A DNA stretch of 64,000 bases from Candidatus Electrothrix aestuarii (GCA_032595685.2 CP159373.1:3981821-4045820), one strand, 5' to 3'; shown: positions 7,160 to 16,314, counted from the first letter of the stretch. Notes: generated by a model from the sequence alone, not told the origin. A program made the numbers and translations.

Positions 7160-8499
7160 ATGTTTTTCCAAAATGTGAATAAGCTGGTCAGTAGGTGCCG
7201 ACGCAGTCTGCGGTTACGCCAAAGCAATTTTATATGTAACCACCAGATCCTGCCCATAAATCCCAGACGGCTGAGATGAACTGGGGGCAGGACCAGATGG
7301 AGCAGATCCCATTTGCGGCAATCTTTGGTAAGGAGTTGACTCGCCAAAGCCGGATACTCTTCTGTGCCAGGAAAAGGGGAAAAAACTGAGATCGTATAGG
7401 TACTCAGTCCTGTCCTGTTAATCCATTGATCCAGCTGATGAAAATCAGCAGCCCGTGCCTGTTGGTCCATGATGAATAAGCCGACGCAACCAATCCCCTG
7501 CTGACGGAGCAAATGGACGCATTCCCTGTTCTGGTCTGCATTGACCTGCTTATTAAAATCATCAAGCCCTTGATTGTCAATAGCTTCTAAGCCAACAATT
7601 ACTTCAATAACCCCTGTTTTTTTTAGGAGGGGCAGGGTCTCGGGGTGGTTACAGATGAAATCAGCCCGGGCATAGATGATGAATCTTTTCTCGATCCCCT
7701 GTTTTTGCAGGGCCGCAGCAAAGGCATGGATCCGCTGCTGGTCGAGAAGGAAGGTATCATCAATTAGCCAGATAAGCGAGCAATTAATTGTTTGGATTTC
7801 GTGAACAACCTCTTCAACCTCCCGTGCCTGATAGGTTCCGTTATTGAGGAGACGGCAATAGCAAAAGGAACAGCTATAGGGGCAGCCAAAACCGGTTTTG
7901 ACCAGGGCAACAGGTCCATAATAGAGCCAGGAAAAGCGATGCTTATGGGTATGAAAATAACTGCGGTCCGGTTGAGGGAGTTGGTGGGGATCAAAGCTTG
8001 CCTTGGGGTTCATCTGCCATTGTCCCTGGTTATCCTGCCAACTGGTACCGGCAATATCTGACCATTGTCTCCGATCCTGGGCAAGAATTGCCGCAAAGGT
8101 GAAAAAACCACCAGAGTGGACGATCAGGTCTATTTCTGGCTGCTGAAAATCCTCCTGGTTTAACTCTGCATGGACCCCACCAATAACGATTATTGCCTTT
8201 GGTTGGAGGGAGCGGATGGTTCGGGCAGCGACCAGCATCTGATCACAGGCCGGATAATAGCCGGTAATGGCAACCAAATCAGGTTGATATTGCTTGCAGG
8301 TTCGGCGCAACGGGCCATCAACCTCACCATCCCAGATTTGATACTCATAGCCCTGATCAACCACTGCCCTGGCCAGATATTCCAGCTCCAACGGCTCTGT
8401 GTTAATAGAACCAAAACGGCTGAGGCCGGTGCGGTACTTGGGTCGGATCAGGAGAATACGAGCGTTTTTATGAAGAGGTTGAGTTGGTTGACTTTGCAA
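7156..8499 (-). CDS. Cobalamin-binding-domain radical SAM protein
   Basis: 447 residues. An N-terminal B12-binding (Rossmann-like) domain (I-L-L-I-R-P, then V-A-I-T-G-Y-Y, then I-I-V-I-G-G-V-H-A) is followed by the radical SAM core with C-P-Y-S-C-S-F-C near residue 205 and G-L-E-A-I-D. The last 60 residues are basic and hydrophobic, suggesting membrane contact. The canonical B12-binding D-x-H-x-x-G is not obvious, so cobalamin may be absent, as in several members of this group. Such enzymes typically methylate or rearrange lipids, hopanoids, tetrapyrroles or natural products. It is the first gene of a coupled pair with the methyltransferase. Confidence 0.82.
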   Translation of the reverse strand: MQSQPTQPLHKNARILLIRPKYRTGLSRFGSINTEPLELEYLARAVVDQGYEYQIWDGEVDGPLRRTCKQYQPDLVAITGYYPACDQMLVAARTIRSLQPKAIIVIGGVHAELNQEDFQQPEIDLIVHSGGFFTFAAILAQDRRQWSDIAGTSWQDNQGQWQMNPKASFDPHQLPQPDRSYFHTHKHRFSWLYYGPVALVKTGFGCPYSCSFCYCRLLNNGTYQAREVEEVVHEIQTINCSLIWLIDDTFLLDQQRIHAFAAALQKQGIEKRFIIYARADFICNHPETLPLLKKTGVIEVIVGLEAIDNQGLDDFNKQVNADQNRECVHLLRQQGIGCVGLFIMDQQARAADFHQLDQWINRTGLSTYTISVFSPFPGTEEYPALASQLLTKDCRKWDLLHLVLPPVHLSRLGFMGRIWWLHIKLLWRNRRLRRHLLTSLFTFWKNI

Positions 8500-8702
8500 A
8501 ATAGCTTTACCTTTCTTATGAATTGCGGTACCTCTTTATGATATATTTGTAATTAATAGCTTTTTTGATCATTAGGAGATAGGGGAGCCTTAGTTGATTT
8601 CTCGTCACTGAACAGACTACTATTAAAGTATTTTTTGTTATGCCGTTTCCACTCCTTCCCCTGAAGGAAGGATAAAATATTACAATACAGGAGGACAATG
8701 CA

Positions 8703-9587
8703 GTGAAGCTACATACCATTGATTTATTATTCCAGGACACACCAGGGTTAATATCATCGTATCTGCTCGAAGGCGCAGGCTCGTTAGCGCTCATTGAACC
8801 TGGTCCTGCATCTACTACAGACCAGCTTGTGGAGGCAATAGATAAACTGGGATACAGTCCATCTGATGTCAAGGATGTCATGGTTTCGCATATTCATTTA
8901 GACCATGCCGGGGCTGTAGGATGGTGGGCCAGGCAGGGTGCTCGAATACATGTTCACCATGTGGGAGCGCCGCATTTAATCGACCCTTCGAAACTCATCG
9001 CCAGCGCAACACGAATTTATCAGGACAAAATGGAAGCATTATGGGGAGAAATCCTGCCTGTGCCTGAGTCTCAGGTATGCCCTCTGTACGATGATGATCG
9101 TATTATAACAGCAGATACTGAAATTACAGTTATTGATGCACCCGGGCATGCCCGACATCATGTCATTTATAAATGGGGAACAAAGGCCTTTACAGGTGAT
9201 GCCTGTGGTGTCAGGTTATCAGGGAAATCATACATAAACCTTCCAGCCCCTCCTCCGGAATTTAATCCGGTGGATTGGCATAGCCTGCTCACACGATTGC
9301 GATCAGAGAACCTGGAAGCACTCTATTTAACCCATTTTGGAGAGGTCGCAGAGGTAGCATCACATCTGGATGCCCTTGATGCCTTAATTGATCAGGCATG
9401 TTCCTTTTTCCAGGAGCTTATACAAGAGAGTAACAGCAAGGAAGATATCACGGGAAAATATCTGGCTTGGGTCCAGGAGCAAGGACAGGCAATGGGATTG
9501 AAGAAGGAAGAAGTACAGGCATATGAAAGCATTAATCCTTCTGCAATGAGTGTGGCCGGTATCATGCGGTATCTGAGTCAGAGGTAG
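8703..9587 (+). CDS. MBL-fold metallo-hydrolase
   Basis: 294 residues. The start is GTG at 8703, eight bases after AGGAGG; the ATG at 8699 is closed after two codons. The metallo-beta-lactamase signature H-I-H-L-D-H-A-G lies near residue 63, with H in G-H-A-R-H-H, D in F-T-G-D-A-C-G and a final H in L-T-H-F-G. The first strands (L-I-S-S-Y-L-L-E, L-A-L-I-E-P-G-P) are typical of glyoxalase-II/lactonase-like hydrolases. The helical C-terminal tail is of the kind that closes the active site. Substrate not predictable. Divergently transcribed from the radical SAM pair. Confidence 0.85.
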   Translation: MKLHTIDLLFQDTPGLISSYLLEGAGSLALIEPGPASTTDQLVEAIDKLGYSPSDVKDVMVSHIHLDHAGAVGWWARQGARIHVHHVGAPHLIDPSKLIASATRIYQDKMEALWGEILPVPESQVCPLYDDDRIITADTEITVIDAPGHARHHVIYKWGTKAFTGDACGVRLSGKSYINLPAPPPEFNPVDWHSLLTRLRSENLEALYLTHFGEVAEVASHLDALDALIDQACSFFQELIQESNSKEDITGKYLAWVQEQGQAMGLKKEEVQAYESINPSAMSVAGIMRYLSQR

Positions 9588-9621
9588 TCCAGCGGTTCCC
9601 AAAGGATGAATCAGGGCGATG

Positions 9622-10644
9622 TTAGCGGAAAACATGCCGTTGCGTAAGCGGTGCTGAGTAGCTGAGCAGGCCGATGCCTCGACGGACCAGGAAATGAATC
9701 AGCTGGTTGGCATGCCGGGCATAGAGATAACGGTGCTGGAGGGAACAACCCAGTCGGGTCTTGATATCCTCAGCTGTCTGGCCCAGATTAACCCGGTGCG
9801 CGCCCCCTTCCATACCGCTTCTTACCACATGCAAGAGCATATTTATATAGGTGTGAAATTGCGGATTGAGACTGTATTCCAGACCGCCAAAGAGAAAAAT
9901 TTGTTCTTTCTTGCCCCCCAGATCACTAAACATGGTCTGGCTAAAGGCAAGCAGGGTGTCGCCTGTGGAAAACACTGTGATTTTCGCTGGGAATTGTTGA
10001 AAAAAAGAAAGAGGCAGTTTTTCCAGCTTAAAGTCTGAGTGCTCATAGACCTGTTCATACAGGTTATAGAGCCTGCTGTCGAATTCCTGATTATCCGCAA
10101 GCACTCTGCACTCTACCTCCTGAAAGCGTTTCATGGAGGCCTTGAGCTTGTAGCGGTAATGGCTACGCATTTCGCCCAGATAAGATGGGAAATCCAGCTC
10201 GTTGATATCCAGCTCGCAATTGGGCAGGGTTAGGCCCTGGGTATAACATGATGAGCCGGGCAGGGACGGTTCCTTGCCGTTGAGGATGAGCAGGGCACCA
10301 GGAATTTTTTCCACGGCCTCCTGAAATGTCCCTATATCCTGCTCTGCAATCTGCAAACCCGGCCAGGAAACCGAACAGGGAATCCCCAAGATGGTGACTG
10401 GAATTCGCAGGCTCCCCTTGCCATAGGTGAAGATATCCAGCCGATGCTGGTAGGTCATGAAGATTGAGGGGGCGTTTTCCGCGCTGCTTTGGAGAAGATA
10501 ATAGCCCTGGCCAGTGGGGTTGACCTGCTCCAGGATCATCAGCGTTGCGCGGCGGAGAAAGGGGTTCTCTCCGCAGGCCCGGTCCCAGCTCGCAGGCAGG
10601 TCCCGGGCCGTGGCAAAAAAGGAAAATTCAGCGCCAGCAGGCAT
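9622..10644 (-). CDS. FemAB/GNAT-like acyltransferase-type protein
   Basis: 340 residues. The layout (F-S-F-F-A-T-A-R-D-L-P-A-S-W-D near the start, a central M-R-S-H-Y-R-Y-K-L-K-A-S-M-K-R-F, then I-F-L-F-G-G-L-E-Y and a conserved Y-I-N-M-L-L-H-V-V near the end) matches the peptidogalycan/FemAB-type double-GNAT proteins that transfer acyl or aminoacyl groups. No signal peptide or membrane segment. It lies 27 bases downstream of another large GNAT-like gene on the same strand, so the two probably act in one pathway, perhaps lipid or cell-surface acylation. Substrate is not deduced. Confidence 0.6.
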   Translation of the reverse strand: MPAGAEFSFFATARDLPASWDRACGENPFLRRATLMILEQVNPTGQGYYLLQSSAENAPSIFMTYQHRLDIFTYGKGSLRIPVTILGIPCSVSWPGLQIAEQDIGTFQEAVEKIPGALLILNGKEPSLPGSSCYTQGLTLPNCELDINELDFPSYLGEMRSHYRYKLKASMKRFQEVECRVLADNQEFDSRLYNLYEQVYEHSDFKLEKLPLSFFQQFPAKITVFSTGDTLLAFSQTMFSDLGGKKEQIFLFGGLEYSLNPQFHTYINMLLHVVRSGMEGGAHRVNLGQTAEDIKTRLGCSLQHRYLYARHANQLIHFLVRRGIGLLSYSAPLTQRHVFR

Positions 10645-10671
10645 AGCAGGTATTATAGAGCTAAAATAGGG

Positions 10672-11868
10672 CTATAGGGTAAGGGTGAAGACGGAATAGG
10701 TGGGGCCGGTTTCCGGGTTCCAGCGGCGGCAGATATTCCGGGATTTAAAATTCTCTGAGAAAATCCACCCTGACTCGCATTCCTGAAAACGATTTTTTGT
10801 CAGCTCATAACAGGCATGAAACAGGCCGAGGATCACTGAGCTTCCCTGGAATTTGGGCACCACCCCGATTTCCACGATCTTGAAGCGCTTGATGCGCTGA
10901 CGAAACACCTTATATCTGAGCAGGGCCAGTAGACCAAGTTCCTGACCCGGCCTGATGAGCTCATTAAAATCAGGGTACCAGAGCAGAAAGGCCACCGGTA
11001 TCCCGCCGTGTTCTGCGATCAGCAGATTTTCTTCTTTCAGGAACCAACGAAAGGGCTTAAACAGCTCATAATCCTCGTCCTCATAGCGGTAAAAATAGAG
11101 CGGGTGATTGGCAAAACACTCATTATTGAGTCGGGTATAAACGCCGATCTCATCCTGGAGCCGGGAGAAATCCGCCTTGCGGAAGCTGAAGCGCGTTTTG
11201 GTTCGCTCCAGAATCCTCTCCTCCTGGCGACCGGTAAAGGAGGACATGGGGTAGCGGTAGGAGACCAGTCGGTGCTCTGTAAATCCCAGCTCTCGGAAAT
11301 AGGCGAGGTAATGAGGAGGGGTATAGGAGGAACCAAAGCAACAGGGCTCTTCAAAGCTGTCTGCAAGAAAACCCAGCCCGTAATTGACATGGCCGTTCAT
11401 GCTCACCAGCAGGCTGCTGGCGCCCCATTCCCGGGCAATGCGTCGTGCATTTTCCACCAGCTGCGCCACGGCTTCCTGGGCATTGGGTAGGGCTTCAAAA
11501 AAGCTCAGCTGCACCTTGTCTGGTAATTTTTCTGCCCGGAGGAGCAAGGCCGAGGCAAGCGGCGTGCCCTCATCATCCTTTACCACCAGGGCCTGTTGTT
11601 GGGTGCGGCTGGCAAAGGCCCCCTTGGGGTTATTGATAATGGTAAGGATACTGCTCAGGGAATCACGAAAACAGGGATTCCCGGCATAGACGCGGGCTGT
11701 GATTGCCCTGTATTCAGTGGGACAGAGATTATCGCTACAGGTTATCTGCATGGTACATCCGATGTTCGGATCAATAGATATTTCAGGCTCGGTGCTTATA
11801 TTATTTTCCGCTTCACATGCATAGCATGTTTTGATGCTGTCGTCAATTTCTGTACCCGGCGTTAACAC
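10672..11868 (-). CDS. GNAT-family acyltransferase-like protein
   Basis: 398 residues from a GTG at 11868; an ATG at 11751 would remove a weakly conserved 39-residue leader, so the start is uncertain. It has a duplicated acyltransferase look: an N-terminal half with A-L-V-V-K-D-D-E-G-T-P-L-A-S-A and a C-terminal half with L-L-I-A-E-H-G-G-I-P-V-A-F and V-E-I-G-V-V-P-K-F-Q-G-S-S-V, the latter resembling the GNAT acetyl-CoA binding motif. It probably forms an operon with the FemAB-like gene downstream. Reaction unknown. Confidence 0.6.
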   Translation of the reverse strand: MLTPGTEIDDSIKTCYACEAENNISTEPEISIDPNIGCTMQITCSDNLCPTEYRAITARVYAGNPCFRDSLSSILTIINNPKGAFASRTQQQALVVKDDEGTPLASALLLRAEKLPDKVQLSFFEALPNAQEAVAQLVENARRIAREWGASSLLVSMNGHVNYGLGFLADSFEEPCCFGSSYTPPHYLAYFRELGFTEHRLVSYRYPMSSFTGRQEERILERTKTRFSFRKADFSRLQDEIGVYTRLNNECFANHPLYFYRYEDEDYELFKPFRWFLKEENLLIAEHGGIPVAFLLWYPDFNELIRPGQELGLLALLRYKVFRQRIKRFKIVEIGVVPKFQGSSVILGLFHACYELTKNRFQECESGWIFSENFKSRNICRRWNPETGPTYSVFTLTL

Positions 11869-11910
11869 ACCAGGCTCTTTTCGGCTGTCCTTATAAGTAG
11901 GTCACCTTGA

Positions 11911-11980
11911 ATAATCGACACTTCTTATTGCGCAATCTACCTACAGGCCAGCTTGGGAGCCAAACTGGAGTGTCGATTAT
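11911..11980. repeat. Nested inverted repeat (12-bp outer arms, inner hairpin)
   Basis: Outer arms ATAATCGACACT (11911-11922) and AGTGTCGATTAT (11969-11980) are exact complements. Inside lies CCAGCTTGG-GAG-CCAAACTGG with one mismatch. It sits in the 185-bp gap between two minus-strand genes. It could be a small non-autonomous element, a regulatory RNA structure or an operator pair. Confidence 0.6.
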
Positions 11981-12053
11981 ATATCGTTGAGTACTTAGGG
12001 TGCTGTTCCAGGATGTCCGCGCCCTGAAGGGGCGTGATTTATAGTCTCCCCTC

Positions 12054-12824
12054 CTAAAAATCACCGGTATACTTTTTGTTTTCGCGATTCAATTGCATCT
12101 TGCGAACAAAATAATCAACCTGCGATTCTACCTGAACTGCTTGCGGATATGCACTGAGAAACTGAGTGGCAGCATCATCTCTGGTAAAACTGAGAACAAC
12201 TTCATACTTTGCTCGTCTCCCTCGCTCTTTTTGATTGGCCTGGTTGATATCAAGGCCCAGGCCGGAGAAGCCACCAGCGTTTGTTTCCAGAGGATAATCA
12301 TGAAATAAAGGATACCTGCTCAGGAACATGTTGATTATGGTCATGCTGATTATTCCTGAGAAGAAGGACAGGAAAAATACTCCCAGAGGAAGAAAGAAAT
12401 ATCGTACATAGGGAGGGATTCTCCATTCTCTCAGAAGAGGCCAGTCAAAGGCGACCGCTGTGATATATAAGCCGACGGAGAGCAGGATAAAGCCAGCAAC
12501 AAGGGAAAGCTCAATGGTTTCGAATTGACGGAGCTTGCGGGTTTGTTGGAGATGTTTTGCACAGAGTGGGGCTGAAAATTGGAGATGGCCCTTCTCATAC
12601 TTTCCGTCTCTGTCCTTTACTCGTTCCGCTGCGGTGACGAGTCCGGCTCTGCCTAATGGGCGAGCTACCCATTGCTCGAGTTTATAGTCTCGGTGATAGG
12701 TCCAGGTGTCAGCAGCCGCTTTGCCGCAGCAGATGCAATCTCCCTCAAGGGAGAAAATATCCTCTGTGTTGGATAAGGGATGGCGGAGGATTGTGGCAAC
12801 TTTCATATTCATCGGTTTCCGCAA
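12054..12824 (-). CDS. Small membrane protein with N-terminal Cys pair, last gene of the SMEK/radical-SAM operon
   Basis: 256 residues (start 12824), or 250 from the ATG at 12806 that follows the radical SAM stop. The N-terminal soluble part has G-D-C-I-C-C-G-K, a metal-binding-like Cys cluster, and a later L-C-A-K-H. Two or three hydrophobic segments follow (about residues 105-128 and 140-168). The C-terminal 80 residues are soluble and mixed alpha/beta (Y-E-V-V-L-S-F-T...). No family recognised. Being last in a tight operon with a STAND NTPase and a radical SAM enzyme, it could be a membrane effector or anchor; that is inference. Confidence 0.7.
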   Translation of the reverse strand: MRKPMNMKVATILRHPLSNTEDIFSLEGDCICCGKAAADTWTYHRDYKLEQWVARPLGRAGLVTAAERVKDRDGKYEKGHLQFSAPLCAKHLQQTRKLRQFETIELSLVAGFILLSVGLYITAVAFDWPLLREWRIPPYVRYFFLPLGVFFLSFFSGIISMTIINMFLSRYPLFHDYPLETNAGGFSGLGLDINQANQKERGRRAKYEVVLSFTRDDAATQFLSAYPQAVQVESQVDYFVRKMQLNRENKKYTGDF

Positions 12825-13843
12825 ACAACGAGTTCGTCAAACAGCGGACAACCATTCATACAAGTTGAACGATGGCTGCACGGTCCACAGCGATCCGAGC
12901 TGAAGTAATGTCGAAACGACCCTATGTTTCGAGATTTTATCCAAATGTCCAGGAGTGTTGTCTCGTTGTCCAACTGATCGCCTTCCGCCAAACCACTCTG
13001 GAAAGAACAGGGATATACCTTTAGATCCTCCGATACGTACATTGAGAATCTACCCGCATCGCAAGCGTCAACCATTGAAGTGTTGGTCTTCGTGCGTGCA
13101 AATACTCCGCTTACGCAACATGCGTCGAAACCGACTTTCAATTTTCTCTCCGGTGAGGTAGCTAGTCTGAAAAACTCATCCAGCCTTGTACTGTGTCGCA
13201 ACAGATTTTTCTCAAATATTTTTCGACCAGATGGTTTGTAGTTCAGAAAGACAATGGCGTTAATACCCGTCAAGAATTCAGGTGGTTCATGAAGCCAGTC
13301 TATCGCAGTGTTAATACTTTCGACATCCAGGATGAAATGAACGTTGGTTTTAATGCCGTGGTCGACCAAGTTTTCAATTGTCGTAGCAGTCTCATCGTAT
13401 GGTGGGTAAGCAGAAACAGCCACAGCACCACAGTATTTGCGCGTGGCAGCGAGGATTTTATCGCTCAGCCCGCGACCGTTGGTTGTGTAGTTTGGAACCA
13501 CTCCTTTTAAAACTGTGTACTCAAGGATTTCAACGAAGTCTGGATGTTGATTAGGGTTGCCGCCCCCCAAGGCCACCTGAAATGTTCGCATTTCCTCCGC
13601 TTGATCAATCACTCTCTTGTAGTCATCTATCGACATATGTTTGCCGCTCTTCGTCGATGACTTGTAGCAAAATGTGCAACCTTTATCGCACCAATTCGTG
13701 ATTGAAATATCAATAAGTTCCGGCCCATGTGGTGACCAGAACGGATCTTTCCTTCCCTTATCCGGGACACGGGCAAAGAAGCCGGTGTCTGGATTGAAAA
13801 ACGACGTATAGCCCAGCGTCTTATAGCAAATGGCTTTTAACAC
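12809..13843 (-). CDS. Radical SAM/SPASM-type protein in the SMEK operon
   Basis: 344 residues. The [4Fe-4S]-SAM motif is C-D-K-G-C-T-F-C at residues 52-59 (C52, C56, C59), followed by L-G-G-G-N-P-N-Q-H-P for SAM binding. The C-terminal part has the Cys spread of a SPASM/twitch domain: C-C-V-S-G, D-A-C-D-A-G, V-Y-P-C-S-F-Q-S-G and C-G-P-C-S-H-R-S-T-C-M-N-G-C-P. This architecture is that of peptide or protein maturases such as the AlbA/anSME and RiPP enzymes. The neighbour three bases upstream is a small Ser-rich-start protein, a reasonable candidate substrate (inference). It overlaps the membrane-protein ORF by 16 bases, supporting co-expression. Confidence 0.85.
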   Translation of the reverse strand: MLKAICYKTLGYTSFFNPDTGFFARVPDKGRKDPFWSPHGPELIDISITNWCDKGCTFCYKSSTKSGKHMSIDDYKRVIDQAEEMRTFQVALGGGNPNQHPDFVEILEYTVLKGVVPNYTTNGRGLSDKILAATRKYCGAVAVSAYPPYDETATTIENLVDHGIKTNVHFILDVESINTAIDWLHEPPEFLTGINAIVFLNYKPSGRKIFEKNLLRHSTRLDEFFRLATSPERKLKVGFDACCVSGVFARTKTNTSMVDACDAGRFSMYVSEDLKVYPCSFQSGLAEGDQLDNETTLLDIWIKSRNIGSFRHYFSSDRCGPCSHRSTCMNGCPLFDELVVCGNR

Positions 13844-13846
13844 GGG

Positions 13847-14248
13847 CTACCAACAATTGTCGTAGGCGTTGATATAGAATTGATCTGATTCGATCTCAAA
13901 CATGGTCATGCACAGCAGCGATTCCGCAAGGGAGCCATCGCTGCTCAGCTTTGATGTAATGACGTTTTTTTCCTGCTCAATAGCATCTTTCATCTTCTCG
14001 ATAACCTCCGGCGTGAACTCATGTGTTCCAGCAAGGCTGTCTGCGGCTTCCTTTGTCGTGATGTGTTCCCCATAATGCTCAATTGCAGAGTTGATCTCGT
14101 AGAACATCTGACGAAACAACTCTCCAACAGGGCCATCGCCATCCACACCGGCAGCTTCAAGGAAAATCTCTTCGCTTAACTCTTTATCTGAGATGTACAC
14201 AAACGAAGTTGATGAGCTGTTCGAAACAAAATCAAATTTAATTTTCAC
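13847..14248 (-). CDS. Small protein with N-terminal F-V-S-N-S-S-S-T-S-F motif, possible radical SAM substrate
   Basis: 133 residues, acidic (many Glu/Asp), without membrane segment; no Cys except in the final C-W. The start M-K-I-K-F-D-F-V-S-N-S-S-S-T-S-F matches an N-terminal motif I have seen on many otherwise unrelated short bacterial proteins, with no role known to me. The remainder is predicted mostly helical. The start codon overlaps the previous gene by 11 bases, and the radical SAM gene begins three bases after its stop. A run of Ser and Thr plus Asn in a fixed leader could be a modification site; this is a hypothesis from context only. Confidence 0.75.
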   Translation of the reverse strand: MKIKFDFVSNSSSTSFVYISDKELSEEIFLEAAGVDGDGPVGELFRQMFYEINSAIEHYGEHITTKEAADSLAGTHEFTPEVIEKMKDAIEQEKNVITSKLSSDGSLAESLLCMTMFEIESDQFYINAYDNCW

Positions 14249-14612
14249 CTTGTGCCTCTTCCAGCTTTTTAATGCATTGCAGGATTATATCTAGCTTGTT
14301 GTCCTCGTACCAGTCGTTGTCGATGACCTGCGGCAACCAAGTTACAAAGAACACCCTGTCTGTTTCCAATTCCTCTTCGCTTAACGTTTCCCCATACCGA
14401 ATTTCCAAATACTCTGCCAAGCTCGCATACTCGACAGAATAATACTTGTTGAACTCATCTTTGAGTTCAATGGATGCTACGAACAATGCGTTGTAGACGG
14501 TTCCAAAAAGTTGCTCGCCAAGACCTCCACGAGATATCCCTAATGCTGCGAGAAACTCTTCCCGGTCAGGCTCCCATGAGGTAGGGAGAACTAATTTAAC
14601 CTTATCTCTCAT
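14238..14612 (-). CDS. Small acidic protein of unknown function in the SMEK operon
   Basis: 124 residues, soluble, helical, Leu- and Glu-rich, no recognisable domain. Its ATG overlaps the stop of the (frameshifted) NTPase tail as ATGA, so it was translationally coupled to the STAND protein. The next gene overlaps its end by 11 bases. This tight packing suggests a stoichiometric partner, possibly a regulator of the NTPase or a second target of the radical SAM enzyme. The sequence alone gives no function. Confidence 0.7.
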   Translation of the reverse strand: MRDKVKLVLPTSWEPDREEFLAALGISRGGLGEQLFGTVYNALFVASIELKDEFNKYYSVEYASLAEYLEIRYGETLSEEELETDRVFFVTWLPQVIDNDWYEDNKLDIILQCIKKLEEAQGEN

Positions 14613-14907
14613 GGTTCATTCCGCTCTTCGGCTATTTCTTTCAAGCACCTTTGCACCTGCATTGATGCCGCTTTTTTACAGGCTTTGATAGCGTCACCAA
14701 CTTCCTGCTTAATCTGAAACTTTTCGAAGAAGTTGAGCACGGCTTCCTCTTCATTCCAACGGGCGTATGGTGCAAAATGCAGTGCAAGTGCTAACGCCGG
14801 AATTCCCTGTTTAACTTTTTGCTCCTCACTTAATCTATTGAAACTATCAATAAAACGGTCAAGCCTGTCCCGCCAATTACTGTTTAGGTAATCGGAAGAA
14901 CTGAAAA
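14609..14907 (-). pseudogene. Frameshifted C-terminal tail of the SMEK-STAND NTPase
   Basis: After the NTPase ORF stops at 14884, another frame stays open from 14935 to the TGA at 14609 and looks coding: D-Y-L-N-S-N-W-R-D-R-L-D-R-F-I-D, then helical Lys/Glu/Ala-rich sequence to E-R-N-E-P. It has no suitable start codon. Adding one T to the T4 run (plus-strand A4 at 14904-14907) would join F-Y-R-A-M-F to S-S-S-D-Y-L-N. The stop overlaps the next gene's ATG. The simplest reading is one gene with a single-base deletion, real or a sequencing error. Confidence 0.6.
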
Positions 14908-16314
14908 CATCGCTCGATAGAATCGTTCGGCTTTTTCATTATCTAACCTGCCAACATGATCAAGTAAAATTCGAATATTCAGGTACTCTGAGTCCTCTCT
15001 TTTTCTGAAAAGAAACCAGGCAACACGTCGGAGATTCCGTTCCGCAGTGTTATCCTTCAAAACGGTCTCAACCCGTTCCACGTCTTTGGGCGTTTGAATG
15101 TCCGCTGACAACAGCGACAGATTGTCCAGGTAATGCTCCTGAAAGTCATCCGAAGCCTCGCAAACGGCTAAGACTGTGTCGCTGTTTTTCTTGCGTGCCA
15201 GGACATAAGCGTAGCGGAAAAAACCTTCATAGATTGGCCAGCTAGGGATCTTTTCAAAGATGGCTACTACTTGTTCTGTATTGGACTTAGCAAGCTGCTC
15301 AACAGTATAGTAGGCTAACAAGAAATCTCGCAGTTCGTCATACGTAAATGAGATATTTTCAATGCCCAATGACGTAAGACTGGTGGCTGGGACTTCCCTG
15401 CGAAGGATGATATCCTCTCCTATCAAATGTTCGATAATTTGCCGTTCAGATTCATCAAAACCTTCGACGGATATCTGGGTGAAATTCTCGTTTTTCAACA
15501 TTCTGGAGCAAATATTGTACAGTGAGTTCAATACGTTTCTTTTTGAAGGAACAGGGAATTCATTGACCTTCATAATCAGATATTGCTCGAAAATATCCCC
15601 TTTGTAGATATCCGGCACATATCCAATATTCTTACCTTCATGGATCTCGGAATAAATCCGCAGGAGAAGAAGATCGTTTTCTAAAAACTCGGTTGCAGTA
15701 TTGGAAAACACCCCTTTAATCTTAAAGTGGTGCAAATAAGCCTCTAGAAGTCGAGATTTATTTGCGTCTGACATTTCGTTGCGAAGGTCTTTCACATGAT
15801 GCAGATGAGCGGAAAGTGGTTCAAATACATCAGCGAACTTGTGATCAAAAAATTCGCTCCGACAGGTTAAGACGATCTTTACGAAATCGTACTGACACAA
15901 GGCTTCAAGGAAGACTCGGAGTTCAGCGACAAACCCATCCAGGTCACCAACTTCATTTATGCCGTCGATGGCAATTACAAACGGTTTTTTGAACTCTTCG
16001 GCAACATCGTTAAGCAATAAGAATAGATCGTGGAGGGTTTGGACATCTGGAGCAAATCGGTTATTTTTGATGTATGACAGAATTCGATTGGGGCCGGGGT
16101 AGTCGTTCAATGAACGAGCAGGAATGAAGATTGTAGGAACCTCAAATACCCTGAATTGATTTTCAATTAAGTCGCAAACAAAGTTTGTTTTTCCCTGTCC
16201 CGCCATGCCCGTAACTAAAAAAATCTTGGCTTGGGCAATTTTAATTTTTTTGGAGACCTCCTCAAGCGAACTGAACAATCCTGTTCCGCTTGATTGGATG
16301 CTATACTGAAACAC
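14884..16314 (-). pseudogene. STAND/NACHT-type NTPase part of the SMEK-NTPase gene, downstream of the MITE
   Basis: A 476-residue frame from GTG at 16312-16314. The GTG is an artefact of the insertion: the true frame continues from the SMEK half through AAT GTG TTT CAG. Walker A is G-M-A-G-Q-G-K-T (36-43), Walker B V-I-A-I-D-G-I-N-E (114-122), and a sensor-like K-I-V-L-T-C-R-S-E follows near 147-155, all typical of STAND NTPases. A winged-helix-like region and helical repeats follow. In the intact protein of about 884 aa this is the sensor/oligomerisation module behind an N-terminal nuclease-like domain, the usual plan of anti-phage STAND proteins. Probably inactive because of the MITE and the 3' frameshift. 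Confidence 0.8.
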
